NCBI RefSeq assembly: GCF_001277295.1
Contig: NZ_CP011456.1
Coordinates: 5,522,001 to 5,586,000 of the forward strand
Length of the DNA stretch: 64,000 nucleotides
Source: Anabaena sp. WA102
GTDB lineage: Bacteria; Cyanobacteriota; Cyanobacteriia; Cyanobacteriales; Nostocaceae
Direction of reading: 5' to 3'
The notes beneath the pieces were generated by a model. The model was not told the origin of the DNA, made no database searches, and saw only the letters and a program-made list of their open reading frames with translations. The position numbers and the translations under genes are program-made. This document shows positions 43,736-51,539 of the stretch, piece by piece; position 1 is the stretch's first letter; the number at the start of each line of letters is the position of its first letter.

Positions 43736-44422
43736 TTAACTCTGACTTTGCAACTTTTTCATTTCCTGCTGTACATCTAGGGAAATTTGCAAGGCTTCAT
43801 TTAATAATTTACCATGTTCTGTGGCTTCTTCAGTAACTTGCATTGATGCCAAAGTGGCTAAATTATTAGTAAATAAATCAGAATTGGTGATAATAAAACT
43901 TTTATTTTCTCGCAAAATTCTCTCTGTTTTTAAAGCGCGGATTAAATCATTTCTAGTTAATTCAAGTGCTAATAATACTTTTTCTCTTTCTTGTATACTT
44001 ACTCCTAAGTTGCCAACATCCTCAATTTGGTCGTTAATATCTATAGCTTTAATCACGGAATTATATCTTTCCACATCATTTAGTAAAATCCGCAAAGAAT
44101 TGGTCATATTCTGCTTCAGAAACTTACTTTTACCTCTCCATAATAAATATAATAATATTTGAATACTCCCACTTGTCCATAAAATGAAAATAATTAATGA
44201 TAGCCAAGATGATAGTTTTACTAATAGATAAGTACAAACAGAAATGGTAATTCCCGCGAAAGCCACAGTAGCAATTTCTGTTTTTCGAGCTTTTTTTAGC
44301 AACCTTATACTGAATTGCTGGATAATATCAGTAATAATTATTAATTTATTATCAACAGGTAAGTTAGTCGCATCTTGAAGTTGATCATGACTAATATCCA
44401 ATCCCTGTAAATCATCTCGCAC
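43736..44422 (-). CDS. membrane protein with coiled-coil, function unknown
   Basis: 228 residues. Two adjacent hydrophobic segments (ATVAFAGITISVCTYLLVKL and WLSLIIFILWTSGSIQILLY, about 50-95) form a hairpin in the membrane. The C-terminal half is charged and helical (LLNDVERYNSVIKAIDIND, VLLALELTRNDLIRALKTER), probably a coiled-coil in the cytoplasm. I do not recognise the family. The downstream DUF1350 gene is 79 bases away on the same strand. Confidence 0.6.
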   Translation of the reverse strand: MRDDLQGLDISHDQLQDATNLPVDNKLIIITDIIQQFSIRLLKKARKTEIATVAFAGITISVCTYLLVKLSSWLSLIIFILWTSGSIQILLYLLWRGKSKFLKQNMTNSLRILLNDVERYNSVIKAIDINDQIEDVGNLGVSIQEREKVLLALELTRNDLIRALKTERILRENKSFIITNSDLFTNNLATLASMQVTEEATEHGKLLNEALQISLDVQQEMKKLQSQS

Positions 44423-44484
44423 AGTTGCTAAATCCTTAACTACTATTGATTTAGTCTAATATAACAACTGGATTTCCAGAATGG

Positions 44485-44536
44485 CAATTACCAATTACCA
44501 ATTACCAATTACCCATGACCAATTACCAATTACCAA
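44485..44536. repeat. tandem heptamer repeat (CCAATTA)n
   Basis: About seven units of CCAATTA with one interruption (CCCATGA). Another short heptamer array, of different sequence from AGGCAAG. No gene overlaps it. Confidence 0.85.
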
Positions 44537-44537
44537 A

Positions 44538-44729
44538 CTAAGTTACTTGTAACAAATAGCTCATGCAGTTTCCCATTAAAAAGTAAACTACTAGCATTGC
44601 TGCTGCGGCTAATGCCACCAGTATACCAGCCAGCATGAAGGAAAATTCTTTATGATGATAGGCTTTTTCCATTAGGTGTAGCGACCATGCTACAAGTGCG
44701 ACATCAAAGATTAAAATAGGAATCAACAT
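44538..44729 (-). CDS. small two-helix membrane protein
   Basis: 63 residues with two membrane helices (ILIFDVALVAWSLHL and LAGILVALAAAAMLVVYFLMG), separated by a His-containing charged loop (EKAYHHKEFS). No known motif. It lies 100 bases downstream of hisF on the same strand. Its stop borders the CCAATTA array, which may have changed its end. Confidence 0.6.
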   Translation of the reverse strand: MLIPILIFDVALVAWSLHLMEKAYHHKEFSFMLAGILVALAAAAMLVVYFLMGNCMSYLLQVT

Positions 44730-44828
44730 ATTTCTTAATATTTCTTCATAGAAGTACGATTATCTTAACACTGTTTTGGATAACTGTGTTTTGTCTTCAA
44801 TAGATGCAGTTGGTCGCTGTATTTGATA

Positions 44829-45602
44829 TCAAGTAGGAAGACGGACAGGAACATGGCGTTCTTGCAAATAAGTTTTAATTTGTGCTACGCTTAGTTTCCC
44901 AAAATGTAACAAAGACGCTAAAAGTGCAGCTTCGGCTTTACCTTCCGTTAAAGCAGTGTGAATATGTTCACAATTCCCTGCACCACCAGAAGCGATGACG
45001 GGGATTTCTACAGCATTAGCGATCGCTTTTGTCAAGTCCAAATCATAACCAGCTTGAGTTCCATCAGCATCCATACTCGTCACCAACAATTCTCCAGCCC
45101 CCCGTTTTGTTACTTCCTCCGCCCAGCGAAGGGCATCAATACCAGTATTTTCTCTGCCACCGCGAACGTATACATCCCAGCCAGGATTCTCAGGATCAAG
45201 TCTACGTCTAGCATCAATAGCCACAACAATACACTGATTGCCAAAGCGATCGCTGGCATGATTAATTAAATCTGGATTTCTGACCGCCGCAGAATTAATA
45301 CTAACCTTATCAGCGCCTGCCCTTAACAAACCTTTAACATTTTCTAAGGTTTGAATTCCACCACCCACAGTCAGGGGAATAAAGACCTGTTCAGCAGTCC
45401 GGTAAACCACATCAATAATTGTGTCCCTGTCTTCATGAGTAGCCGTAATATCTAGAAACACTAACTCATCTGCACCGGCTTCATTGTAAACCTTGGCTAG
45501 TTCCACAGGATCACCCGCATCCTTGAGATCCACAAAGTTAATTCCCTTCACAACCCTGCCCGCCTTGACATCTAAACAAGGTAAGATTCTTTTAGACAAC
45601 AT
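44829..45602 (-). CDS. hisF: imidazole glycerol phosphate synthase, cyclase subunit
   Basis: It forms IGP and AICAR from PRFAR and ammonia delivered by HisH, in histidine biosynthesis. A TIM barrel with catalytic Asp in RILPCLDVKAGRVVKGINF (about residue 11) and in TSMDADGTQAGYD (about 130). GGGIQTLENV and ASGGAGNCEH provide phosphate sites. Start MLSKRILP at 45602 gives 257 residues, the usual size. The frame extends upstream to 45836, but those residues (HPQGMVILYVSKY...) are not HisF-like. hisH is not adjacent. Confidence 0.97.
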   Translation of the reverse strand: MLSKRILPCLDVKAGRVVKGINFVDLKDAGDPVELAKVYNEAGADELVFLDITATHEDRDTIIDVVYRTAEQVFIPLTVGGGIQTLENVKGLLRAGADKVSINSAAVRNPDLINHASDRFGNQCIVVAIDARRRLDPENPGWDVYVRGGRENTGIDALRWAEEVTKRGAGELLVTSMDADGTQAGYDLDLTKAIANAVEIPVIASGGAGNCEHIHTALTEGKAEAALLASLLHFGKLSVAQIKTYLQERHVPVRLPT

Positions 45603-45908
45603 AATGACTTTTTCACTCCCGGTAATTGCTAGGAATTTTAATTGTAAAGGTAATTGGGAAATAGATGACAAGAGAGGATCAATATATAATGGGTCTTGTC
45701 CAGACGAAAAGCTAATTAAATAACTATACTTTGAAACATATAAAATAACCATACCTTGAGGATGTCTTACCAAATTTGAGAGGATGTTAGTATTGAGTAC
45801 ATATTGATAGGTCACTGAAGCGCAGTGCGATCGCACTCCTCAAAATCATCCTACAAGCGATCGCCTTACCTATGAGACACTACCAATAACGATACATGAG
45901 AGATTTTG
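45603..45908. other. intergenic region upstream of hisF with HIP1 sites
   Basis: About 300 bases without a credible gene. Two GCGATCGC-type octamers lie near 45828 and 45859. The hisF promoter should lie in the first 100 bases, but I cannot identify its -10 with confidence. Confidence 0.4.
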
Positions 45909-46310
45909 TTAGGATTTAGGTTTGATTTCAAATTCAAGTTTTGAACGATAGAAAGAAACATCAAATTCCATAAAAAAGTTAGTTTGTCCCAAAATTAAAG
46001 GTGCATTTGGTTTACTCACCCATGCAAAAGCCAATCTAACTGAGGGAAATTCACCTATTTCAGCATTTGCGAAAAATGGCATTGCTGCTTGACTGATATT
46101 ACCTGCTAATTGGATAATGGCTTTGCTTTCATCCCATACTCCGCCTAATTGAAGACCTATTTCATAAGGTAAAACGTTGATAGTCGCACCACTATCTACT
46201 AAACCAATTGCTTCTACTATTTGATCTCCTCGACGCAAAACTAATAGAACTCTTGGTAAACTATCAAATTCGTTTTGGCTGGGGTGGCTTGTTGAATACT
46301 TAAACCGCAT
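45909..46310 (-). CDS. retropepsin-like aspartic protease family protein
   Basis: 133 residues. The signature GLVDSGATINVLPYEIG carries the Asp of the retroviral-type aspartic peptidase fold. The second half, APLILGQTNFFMEFDVSF, has the LGxxF pattern that closes the domain. The family acts as a homodimer when active. It follows a small helical protein gene by five bases. Such two-gene pairs recur in cyanobacterial accessory DNA and may behave like a toxin-antitoxin unit, but proteolysis has not been shown for this type as far as I know. Confidence 0.75.
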   Translation of the reverse strand: MRFKYSTSHPSQNEFDSLPRVLLVLRRGDQIVEAIGLVDSGATINVLPYEIGLQLGGVWDESKAIIQLAGNISQAAMPFFANAEIGEFPSVRLAFAWVSKPNAPLILGQTNFFMEFDVSFYRSKLEFEIKPKS

Positions 46311-46315
46311 AAAAT

Positions 46316-46528
46316 TTAATCATTATAAATTGATTGATTTAGTGCTTCCATGAGAATTTCTCCTGCACCAAAGTTATTATAAGGCGTTGGTAGGTGATAT
46401 GTTTTAAAGGGTTCTAATGGAGAAATGTCTTCAGCAGTGTCCAAATCTTCCGCAAGGATGCGAATTAATTTGAGTTTTTCTGGTGCTGAAAGTTGTTTAA
46501 TTGACGGAAGTAACTCGGTTAATGTCAT
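46316..46528 (-). CDS. small helical protein, partner of the aspartic protease gene
   Basis: 70 residues, with LPSIKQLSAPEKLKLIRILAEDL typical of small antitoxin-like proteins common in cyanobacteria, followed by a Pro-rich tail (LEPFKTYHLPTPYNNFGAGE). It comes five bases before the aspartic-protease gene, so the two are cotranscribed. The similar N-terminal helix pattern occurs in the antitoxin at 49391-49651 (YLELHQKIEQQISQLPREQL). Its assignment as an antitoxin is inference. Confidence 0.65.
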   Translation of the reverse strand: MTLTELLPSIKQLSAPEKLKLIRILAEDLDTAEDISPLEPFKTYHLPTPYNNFGAGEILMEALNQSIYND

Positions 46529-46599
46529 ATTTTCCTACTGGATGTGTTTGAGATATGTAGAGTCAGAATTATCGAATTATCTTATTCTATTTTATCTAA

Positions 46600-46640
46600 T
46601 AGCGATACCTTCGGTGCGCTTCGCTATCGCACTCCCCAAA
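46600..46640. repeat. GC-rich palindromic repeat (TACCTTCGGTGCGCTTCGCTATCGC)
   Basis: Core CCTTCGGTGCGCTTCGCTAT. Other copies lie at about 49717-49755, 50396-50425 and 50505-50540, all within the toxin-antitoxin island. They often sit next to GCGATCGC. REP-like; function unknown. Confidence 0.7.
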
Positions 46641-46645
46641 ATCAA

Positions 46646-46741
46646 GGTCGTCCACCGGAAAAGGCAATTCTTGCCAGTCGTCTGATTAACCGTCCACTTC
46701 GTCCTTTATTCCCCTCATGGTTGCGGGATGATTTGCAAGTT
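46646..46741 (+). pseudogene. pnp (polynucleotide phosphorylase) fragment
   Basis: Thirty-two codons read GRPPEKAILASRLINRPLRP then LFPSWLRDDLQV, an unmistakable internal piece of polynucleotide phosphorylase (first RNase PH domain). There is no pnp sequence on either side: upstream is a REP-like palindrome and downstream the reverse strand of an unrelated gene. A translocated fragment. Confidence 0.85.
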
Positions 46742-46869
46742 AGTAGTTTTGCTTTCTTTGAAGTTCCACAACGAAAACAATGAAAGGCGATCACTTCTTT
46801 AAATCGAAACTGGTGTAAAGGACTACGAGGAGAATATTCCTTCTCAATTTGTGATAGAATAGGTTTCAC
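46742..46869 (-). pseudogene. 5' fragment of a conserved cyanobacterial small protein gene
   Basis: MKPILSQIEKEYSPRSPLHQ, then FRFKEVIAFHCFRCGTSKKA, before running into the pnp fragment on the other strand. The CFRCGxxKKAK motif looks like half of a zinc ribbon; the second Cys pair is missing. The name of the family is unknown to me. The break is head-to-tail with the pnp piece at about 46741. Confidence 0.5.
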
Positions 46870-46960
46870 TAAATTACCTCAGTAACAGTTATATTTTTGT
46901 TTAATTGATTAGATTGTTACCAGTTTCAACCTAATAAAGATTTTTAACGACAATTATCTT

Positions 46961-47133
46961 AACCTTCTGCTACAGGTGCTTTCGCCAAAAAATAATGAGC
47001 AGTTTGGGAAATTCCGTCAAACTGCCAAAAAATATATCATTACTAACTTTCCTCACTACTCAATCTTTGTAACAACTCTTCACGGGATAAATTAGGATAA
47101 ATTACCCAAAGAAAGAAGTAACTGAGTTGGTGT
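46961..47133 (-). pseudogene. composite relic: thiC 3' end plus DUF4351 gene 3' end
   Basis: 46961-46993 resembles the end of thiC (KAPVAEG-type ending, compare 56278-56310). It is followed by GCAGTTTGGGAAATTCCGTC and then, at 47043-47133, the last codons of an Rpn/DUF4351 gene (LLQRLSSEES region) containing a small internal insertion. The same order of three pieces recurs at 52674-52890. It shows that the composite was copied as a unit. Confidence 0.65.
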
Positions 47134-47214
47134 TAATTTAGCCAAAAAGTGAGATACTAGAAAAAAATTATTTCCCTTATTCACATAACAACACCCTTAT
47201 TCACATAACAACAA

Positions 47215-48462
47215 ATGGAAAAAGTACAATTGTTCGGTATGCCTGCTGAGAAAGGGCGATGGATACTGATACCTCTAAGTATCACTATCCTGCTGTGCTT
47301 GGGTACAGTTTATTCTTGGAGTATTTTTAGAAAACCTTTAGAAAAACTTCTCAATGTAGGTGCCACTGATAGCCTGTTGCCATTTACTGTGCTGTTGGTT
47401 GTCTTCGCAATTTTAATGCCAATCACTGGCTTTTATATCAATCGTTTTGATACTCGTCTGATTACAGGTGTTGGTGGGTTAATTACGGCATTAGGTTATA
47501 TTCTCTCTAGTTTGGGTGGCAATATTCCCACACTAACTATTACCTATGGTGTAATTGCTGGTATGGGTGTGGGTATCGCTTACGGTGTACCGTTGGCTGT
47601 GGTAGCTAAGTGGTTTCCCGATAAAAAAGGTTTGGCTGTTGGTGCTACTGTGATTGGGTTTGGTTTGTCACCTTTAATTACTGCACCCTTGGCAAAGTTT
47701 CTGATAGATGCTTTTGGAGTTCGGCAAACTTTTGTAATTTTAGGTATTGCTTTTGCAGCTATTATTACCGCTATTTCTACTGTCCTCACAACTCCTCCCC
47801 AAGGTTGGCAACCGGAAGGATGGACTCCACCTGTAGCTGTTCAAGCAAATTCTCATACTAAAACTTCAGGATCAATTCTTCAGACTTCCAGTTTTTATGG
47901 CTTGTGGTTTTGTTATAGCATTGGTTCTTTTGCCGGACTGGCAGCTATTGGTATTTCTAGTCCTCTAGCACAGGAAATTATTAAATTGGATGCAGCAACA
48001 GCCGCAAATACAGTCTCCCTGTTCGCTGTCTTTAATGGTGCAGGGCGGTTATTTTTTGGGTGGTTCACAGACAAATTTACGCCAAAATTGGCGGCAATTG
48101 TTTCCTTTGTTTTGATTTTGATTGCCTCGATTATGATGCTGAGTGCTGGAAAGGGAAGTGTACTAACTTATATAGTCGCTTTCTCGCTATTTTACTTGGC
48201 TTTGGGGGGTTGGTTAGCGATCGCTCCTACTTCCACTTTAATCATATTTCAACCCCAAGACTACGCCAAAAATTACGGTATTGTCTTCACTGCTTACGGT
48301 ATGGGGGCTTTGGGTGGAACTTTATTAGCTGGCAAAATTAGGGACATTTTCGGTAGTTACACAAATTTCTTTTACCCAACTGCGGGATTAGCAATTGTGG
48401 GAATTATCTTGGCTGTATTCACACTGAAACGCACCTCTACCAATGCCGATTTAGTAACATAA
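47215..48462 (+). CDS. MFS transporter, oxalate/formate antiporter (OFA) family-like
   Basis: 415 residues, twelve predicted membrane helices. The N-terminal signature WILIPLSITILLCLGTVYSW is typical of OFA-type carriers, as is GVGIAYGVPLAVVAKWFPDK and KKGLAVGATVIGFGL. The C-terminal half has GRLFFGWFTDKF and YGMGALGGTLLAGKIRD. Substrate cannot be given: the family includes oxalate/formate and other monocarboxylate transporters. It stands alone within the relic-rich region; an upstream CTTATTCACATAACAACA direct repeat lies just before the start. Confidence 0.88.
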   Translation: MEKVQLFGMPAEKGRWILIPLSITILLCLGTVYSWSIFRKPLEKLLNVGATDSLLPFTVLLVVFAILMPITGFYINRFDTRLITGVGGLITALGYILSSLGGNIPTLTITYGVIAGMGVGIAYGVPLAVVAKWFPDKKGLAVGATVIGFGLSPLITAPLAKFLIDAFGVRQTFVILGIAFAAIITAISTVLTTPPQGWQPEGWTPPVAVQANSHTKTSGSILQTSSFYGLWFCYSIGSFAGLAAIGISSPLAQEIIKLDAATAANTVSLFAVFNGAGRLFFGWFTDKFTPKLAAIVSFVLILIASIMMLSAGKGSVLTYIVAFSLFYLALGGWLAIAPTSTLIIFQPQDYAKNYGIVFTAYGMGALGGTLLAGKIRDIFGSYTNFFYPTAGLAIVGIILAVFTLKRTSTNADLVT

Positions 48463-48576
48463 TTTGTTCGTTTTCGACATCCCCTCTTGGCTTGTGCTTT
48501 CCACAATTTATATTGGGAAAGTACCCATTTCAACTCCCTACATCAGTTTATTACAAATAACCCATAATTAGATTTT

Positions 48577-48610
48577 AGATCCCCGACTTCTTGAAGAAAT
48601 CGGGGGTCTT
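48577..48610. repeat. AGATCCCCGACTTCTTGAAGAAATCGGGGGTCT hairpin repeat, copy 3
   Basis: Slightly degenerate copy of the 13203 hairpin. Followed by TGTTGTTTC. It separates the OFA transporter gene and the converging nuclease-like relic, a position where a bidirectional terminator would be useful. Confidence 0.7.
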
Positions 48611-48628
48611 GTTGTTTCATAAATCCCC

Positions 48629-49293
48629 TCAAACTTCCTCACTACTCAATCTTTGCAACAACTCCTCACGGGATAAATTACCCAAAGCAAGAAGTAACTG
48701 AGTACGTTCAGAAATAGGAAATTTAGCAATCTTTTCCACCACACCAGATAACTCAGCATCTAAACTACCAAACCGCCCTTCTAGCAGAGAAGTTATCAAA
48801 GAAAGTTGTCCTTCCTGTTTTCCTTCTTGCTTCCAGTCTTCTATTTGTTGTAAATAAACCGGTGATAAGTTCATAATTACTTCCTCTTCTTCCCTACTTA
48901 AATTATCTCCCAATTCTAAATTCTTGCGCCAGTCCGCTAAAATTTCTAACAAATTCTCTCGAAAAGGGTTATTTTCTGGTAACTCAGTTAACTCCTCAAC
49001 TGCTCTTTTTTGTGTTCCTCCTTTCCCTAAAACTCTCAACCATAATGTATCCTCATTTTCTGGTAATTGATGAATCACAACTATTGCTGTTTTCAGAATA
49101 TTCGGCAGAAAATAAACACCTTTAACCCAATCTTCTACAATTTCATTTGCACCTAAACCCGCAATCATCCGAGATGAAAAAGTTGGTGTTAAAATCCATA
49201 AAATCGGTAATTCTGATTCAGCAATATTTCTGTTTTCGCGTTTTGCTTTCCTAACTACATCACCATGAACGGCATATAATTTAAGTAAACAAC
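48629..49293 (-). pseudogene. Rpn/DUF4351-type gene, 5'-truncated
   Basis: Reading from RCLLKLYAVHGDVVRKAKRE through SSRMIAGLGANEIVEDWV, GVYFLPNILKTAIVVIHQLP, TLWLRVLGKGGTQKRAVEEL to the DUF4351-like end FGSLDAELSGVVEKIAKF and LSREELLQRLSSEEV. The N-terminal nuclease core (IDVWFEP, LGLLGKM) is missing: at about 49293 the frame meets a truncated vapC. The first ATG in the remaining part (49168) would give a 179-residue protein lacking the putative active site. Close relative of 52789-53695. Confidence 0.75.
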
Positions 49294-49298
49294 GATGA

Positions 49299-49379
49299 CT
49301 AAGATTTTAAGGTATTGGTAACTTGAGGATTACCATTAATAATGTAGCTACAGTGATTAGTATCGAGCAAATAAGACAT
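49299..49379 (-). pseudogene. vapC (PIN toxin) 5' fragment
   Basis: ATG at 49377-49379, then MSYLLDTNHCSYIINGNPQV and a stop after 26 codons at 49299-49301. YLLDTN is the standard start of a VapC PIN nuclease with the first catalytic Asp. The rest was replaced by the nuclease-like relic. It starts 11 bases after the antitoxin gene, as in a normal vapBC operon. Confidence 0.75.
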
Positions 49380-49390
49380 AGTAACAGAAA

Positions 49391-49651
49391 TTAAAACTGC
49401 GTTTGGGAACGGGTTTCTTCAACTAAACGCAGACAATCTTCAAGATCATCACCATGCCAAGTTCCAGCATAATGTAGTAAATCACCTGCTTTTTTACCTC
49501 GCTTGATGGGGGAAATACGACGTAATGGGCGTTGATTTACGGTGCTTTTTTCCTGAATAGAGTCGAGAAAATCATTAACTAAGGAAAGCTGTTCTCGTGG
49601 TAGTTGGGATATCTGTTGTTCAATTTTTTGATGTAGTTCTAAATAAGTCAT
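49391..49651 (-). CDS. VapB-like antitoxin, orphaned
   Basis: 86 residues. N-terminal helix MTYLELHQKIEQQISQLPRE and LVNDFLDSIQEKS; a basic middle (RRISPIKRGKKAGDLLHYAG) and an acidic end (TWHGDDLEDCLRLVEETR) that should wrap the toxin. It is the usual kind of antitoxin found before PIN toxins in cyanobacteria. Its toxin is truncated to 26 codons, so it is now an orphan that might still neutralise homologous toxins elsewhere. Confidence 0.72.
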   Translation of the reverse strand: MTYLELHQKIEQQISQLPREQLSLVNDFLDSIQEKSTVNQRPLRRISPIKRGKKAGDLLHYAGTWHGDDLEDCLRLVEETRSQTQF

Positions 49652-49795
49652 CTGTACCTCGTTTTGATAGGAAGAATAGGAAGAATAGGGATGATTCTAT
49701 TTTATCTCTTTATTTTACAGCGATTCCTTCGGTGCGCTTCGCTATCGCACTCCCAAAAATCACACAAGCACTAAATTATCAATTTGCTGCACAGA

Positions 49796-50158
49796 CTACT
49801 CATCATCATCTTGAACGTTTTTTTCGTCAAATCCCAGCCAAAATAGTAGCACCTGTTCTAATTCCAGCATTTGTTCTGGTGTTATGTTTCCCAATTTGCG
49901 TAAAAGCTTTGCATGAGGAATTGTGATGATATTTTGCACATCAAATACTCCTTCTCGAAGAAAATTAGTTTTGATTTGTACCTCAAATCTTGAACCGCGT
50001 GAACTTGTTGTGTGTGGAACAAGAGTTACTAATGCACGATCTTGATCTAGTGCAGGAATACTAATTACTAAACATGGTCTGACTTTTGCCACATAACCTA
50101 AATCTACTAACCAAACTTCTCCACGTTCAGGACTACTTATATGTCGTTTCTTCCTCAT
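49796..50158 (-). CDS. MazF/PemK-type endoribonuclease toxin
   Basis: 120 residues. RGEVWLVDLGYVAKVRPCLV is the PemK/MazF signature with the catalytic-loop Arg, followed by ISIPALDQDRALVTLVPHTT (the conserved Thr in the second motif), FLREGVFDVQNIITIPHAKL, and LRKLGNITPEQMLELEQVL. MazF proteins cut mRNA at short motifs. Its start overlaps the antitoxin gene by 26 bases. The C-terminal tail is acidic. The pair looks intact. Confidence 0.88.
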   Translation of the reverse strand: MRKKRHISSPERGEVWLVDLGYVAKVRPCLVISIPALDQDRALVTLVPHTTSSRGSRFEVQIKTNFLREGVFDVQNIITIPHAKLLRKLGNITPEQMLELEQVLLFWLGFDEKNVQDDDE

Positions 50159-50324
50159 CTAAATCAAGAAAAAGTCCCTCAGCATTCATGACTAAATCTT
50201 CATCAGATAAGGGTGAAAAATCTAAATCAACTGTCCGCTTTAAAATCTCTAATACCAAATCTAACCGTTCTGAGTCTGTCAAGCGGTCGAATGTATTCAG
50301 AAGTTCTTGTACTAAAGCAGTCAT
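50133..50324 (-). CDS. antitoxin partner of the MazF-like toxin
   Basis: 63 residues from ATG at 50324 (MTALVQELLNTFDRLTDSER), then LDLVLEILKRTVDLDFSPLS and the acidic DEDLVMNAEGLFLDLDEEE. Helical N-terminus and acidic end are typical of such antitoxins. Longer in-frame starts up to 50453 run through a palindromic repeat and are not convincing. It overlaps the toxin start by 26 bases, implying translational coupling. Confidence 0.8.
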   Translation of the reverse strand: MTALVQELLNTFDRLTDSERLDLVLEILKRTVDLDFSPLSDEDLVMNAEGLFLDLDEEETTYK

Positions 50325-50551
50325 AGCCTTTTTCCTATATATGGAGATATTATAACATGAGCTTGATATGGCACTCATCAAAATCACCCTACAAGCGATA
50401 CCTTCGGTGCGCTTCGCTATCGCTCTCTCCAAAATCACACCACAAGCGATCACACTTCCAAAATCTTACTACAAGCGATCGCATTCCCAAAATCATCCTA
50501 TAAGCGACACCTTCGGTGGGCTTCGCTATCGCACTCCCAAAATCACAAATT

Positions 50552-51523
50552 CTACATTTGGTTAAGTAAAGATAATTGGCGTTCTAAAACATATCTAACG
50601 GGTTTACGAAGCTTTGAAATCTTACCTAGTTTTACTCCTCTTTCTAACCAAGTACGCATTAAAGTTAAAGGAATATTTAAACGTTCAGCTAACTCTTTAT
50701 CCGTACATTCTATATTCAACAACTCCTCAATATGAGGTAACACTATATGGAAAGCATCGTATTTGTTAAAATCACTCTTAATTTCAACAATGCTATTTGC
50801 AGTATCATTTTTTTTACCAACTATCTCATATTTATCCTCACTCAGTAAAACTACTTCTGGAGTTAGTTGACTAGCTACTTCGTTCTCAACTTCAACTGAA
50901 ACTTCTGCGTTGCTATCTAGATAACATTCGCCATCTGTTGATACTGGATTTATTTCTCGCTCATAAAGTAGAAAGTTTGGAATTGATAGAGGTCTTACAA
51001 TTGTTTGGGAAGTAATTTCTCCGGTTTTGACCTGTTCTCTTAATTGCATTAGTAATCGACCGAGAACATTTATTCCAATAAGGATTTCTTCATCTACTGG
51101 TTTAGCTCCCCAAAAATCATCTTTTCTCGAGTCTTCAACAATTGGTTGATTTTCTGTCTCAAGTAAGAGACTACTAAATTTTTCCCAATTCTGAATGAGC
51201 TTTACCTGTAAGCACCAGCGCATAATTTTTGTCCGAACTAAATCCCAGTCAACACGGGAATTATCACGATAAGGCTTACTCCTCATTTTTGCTGTCATGG
51301 GACTTCGTTCAGTAATTATTAAACGCTGTACGTCAGGTATATGAGGAAAACGACAGGCTTGATACAATGCTTCAGAAGTAAGAATCCTAACACCGTTGAC
51401 AAATAATGGGTATCCTCCTGCCATGTTGGATAATCCACCAAATCTTTCAGCCGTTTTGCGAAAAGTAATACAATCTTGCCTATTATATGTTCTTGATTCA
51501 GGAAGCTTTAATGCTGCTACCAT
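50552..51523 (-). CDS. NADAR-domain protein with C-terminal helix-turn-helix
   Basis: 323 residues. The N-terminal 150 are a NADAR (YbiA/DUF1768) domain: FGGLSNMAGGYPLFVNG, the EALYQACRFPHIPDVQ motif, SPMTAKMRSKPY, VDWDLVRTKIMRWCLQVKL and IVEDSRKDDFWGA, with the Glu, Lys and Trp residues of the family in place. The middle is acidic and poorly conserved. The last 60 residues contain DKELAERLNIPLTLMRTWLE, a winged-helix or HTH-like segment. NADAR domains act on ADP-ribose-type or N-glycosidic bonds; some reverse guanine ADP-ribosylation as antitoxins to DarT. Here it follows a phosphoribosyltransferase-like gene by 16 bases. Confidence 0.85.
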   Translation of the reverse strand: MVAALKLPESRTYNRQDCITFRKTAERFGGLSNMAGGYPLFVNGVRILTSEALYQACRFPHIPDVQRLIITERSPMTAKMRSKPYRDNSRVDWDLVRTKIMRWCLQVKLIQNWEKFSSLLLETENQPIVEDSRKDDFWGAKPVDEEILIGINVLGRLLMQLREQVKTGEITSQTIVRPLSIPNFLLYEREINPVSTDGECYLDSNAEVSVEVENEVASQLTPEVVLLSEDKYEIVGKKNDTANSIVEIKSDFNKYDAFHIVLPHIEELLNIECTDKELAERLNIPLTLMRTWLERGVKLGKISKLRKPVRYVLERQLSLLNQM

Positions 51524-51539
51524 CTTAAATTTCTCCTAT

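Noticed and set aside
44485..44536. CCAATTA array as an origin (iteron) region
   Set aside because: No DnaA-box clusters or replication gene nearby; one of several simple heptamer arrays.
45603..45836. N-terminal extension of HisF by 78 residues
   Set aside because: HisF homologues start at MLSKRILPCLD; the extension has no similarity and no good ribosome site.
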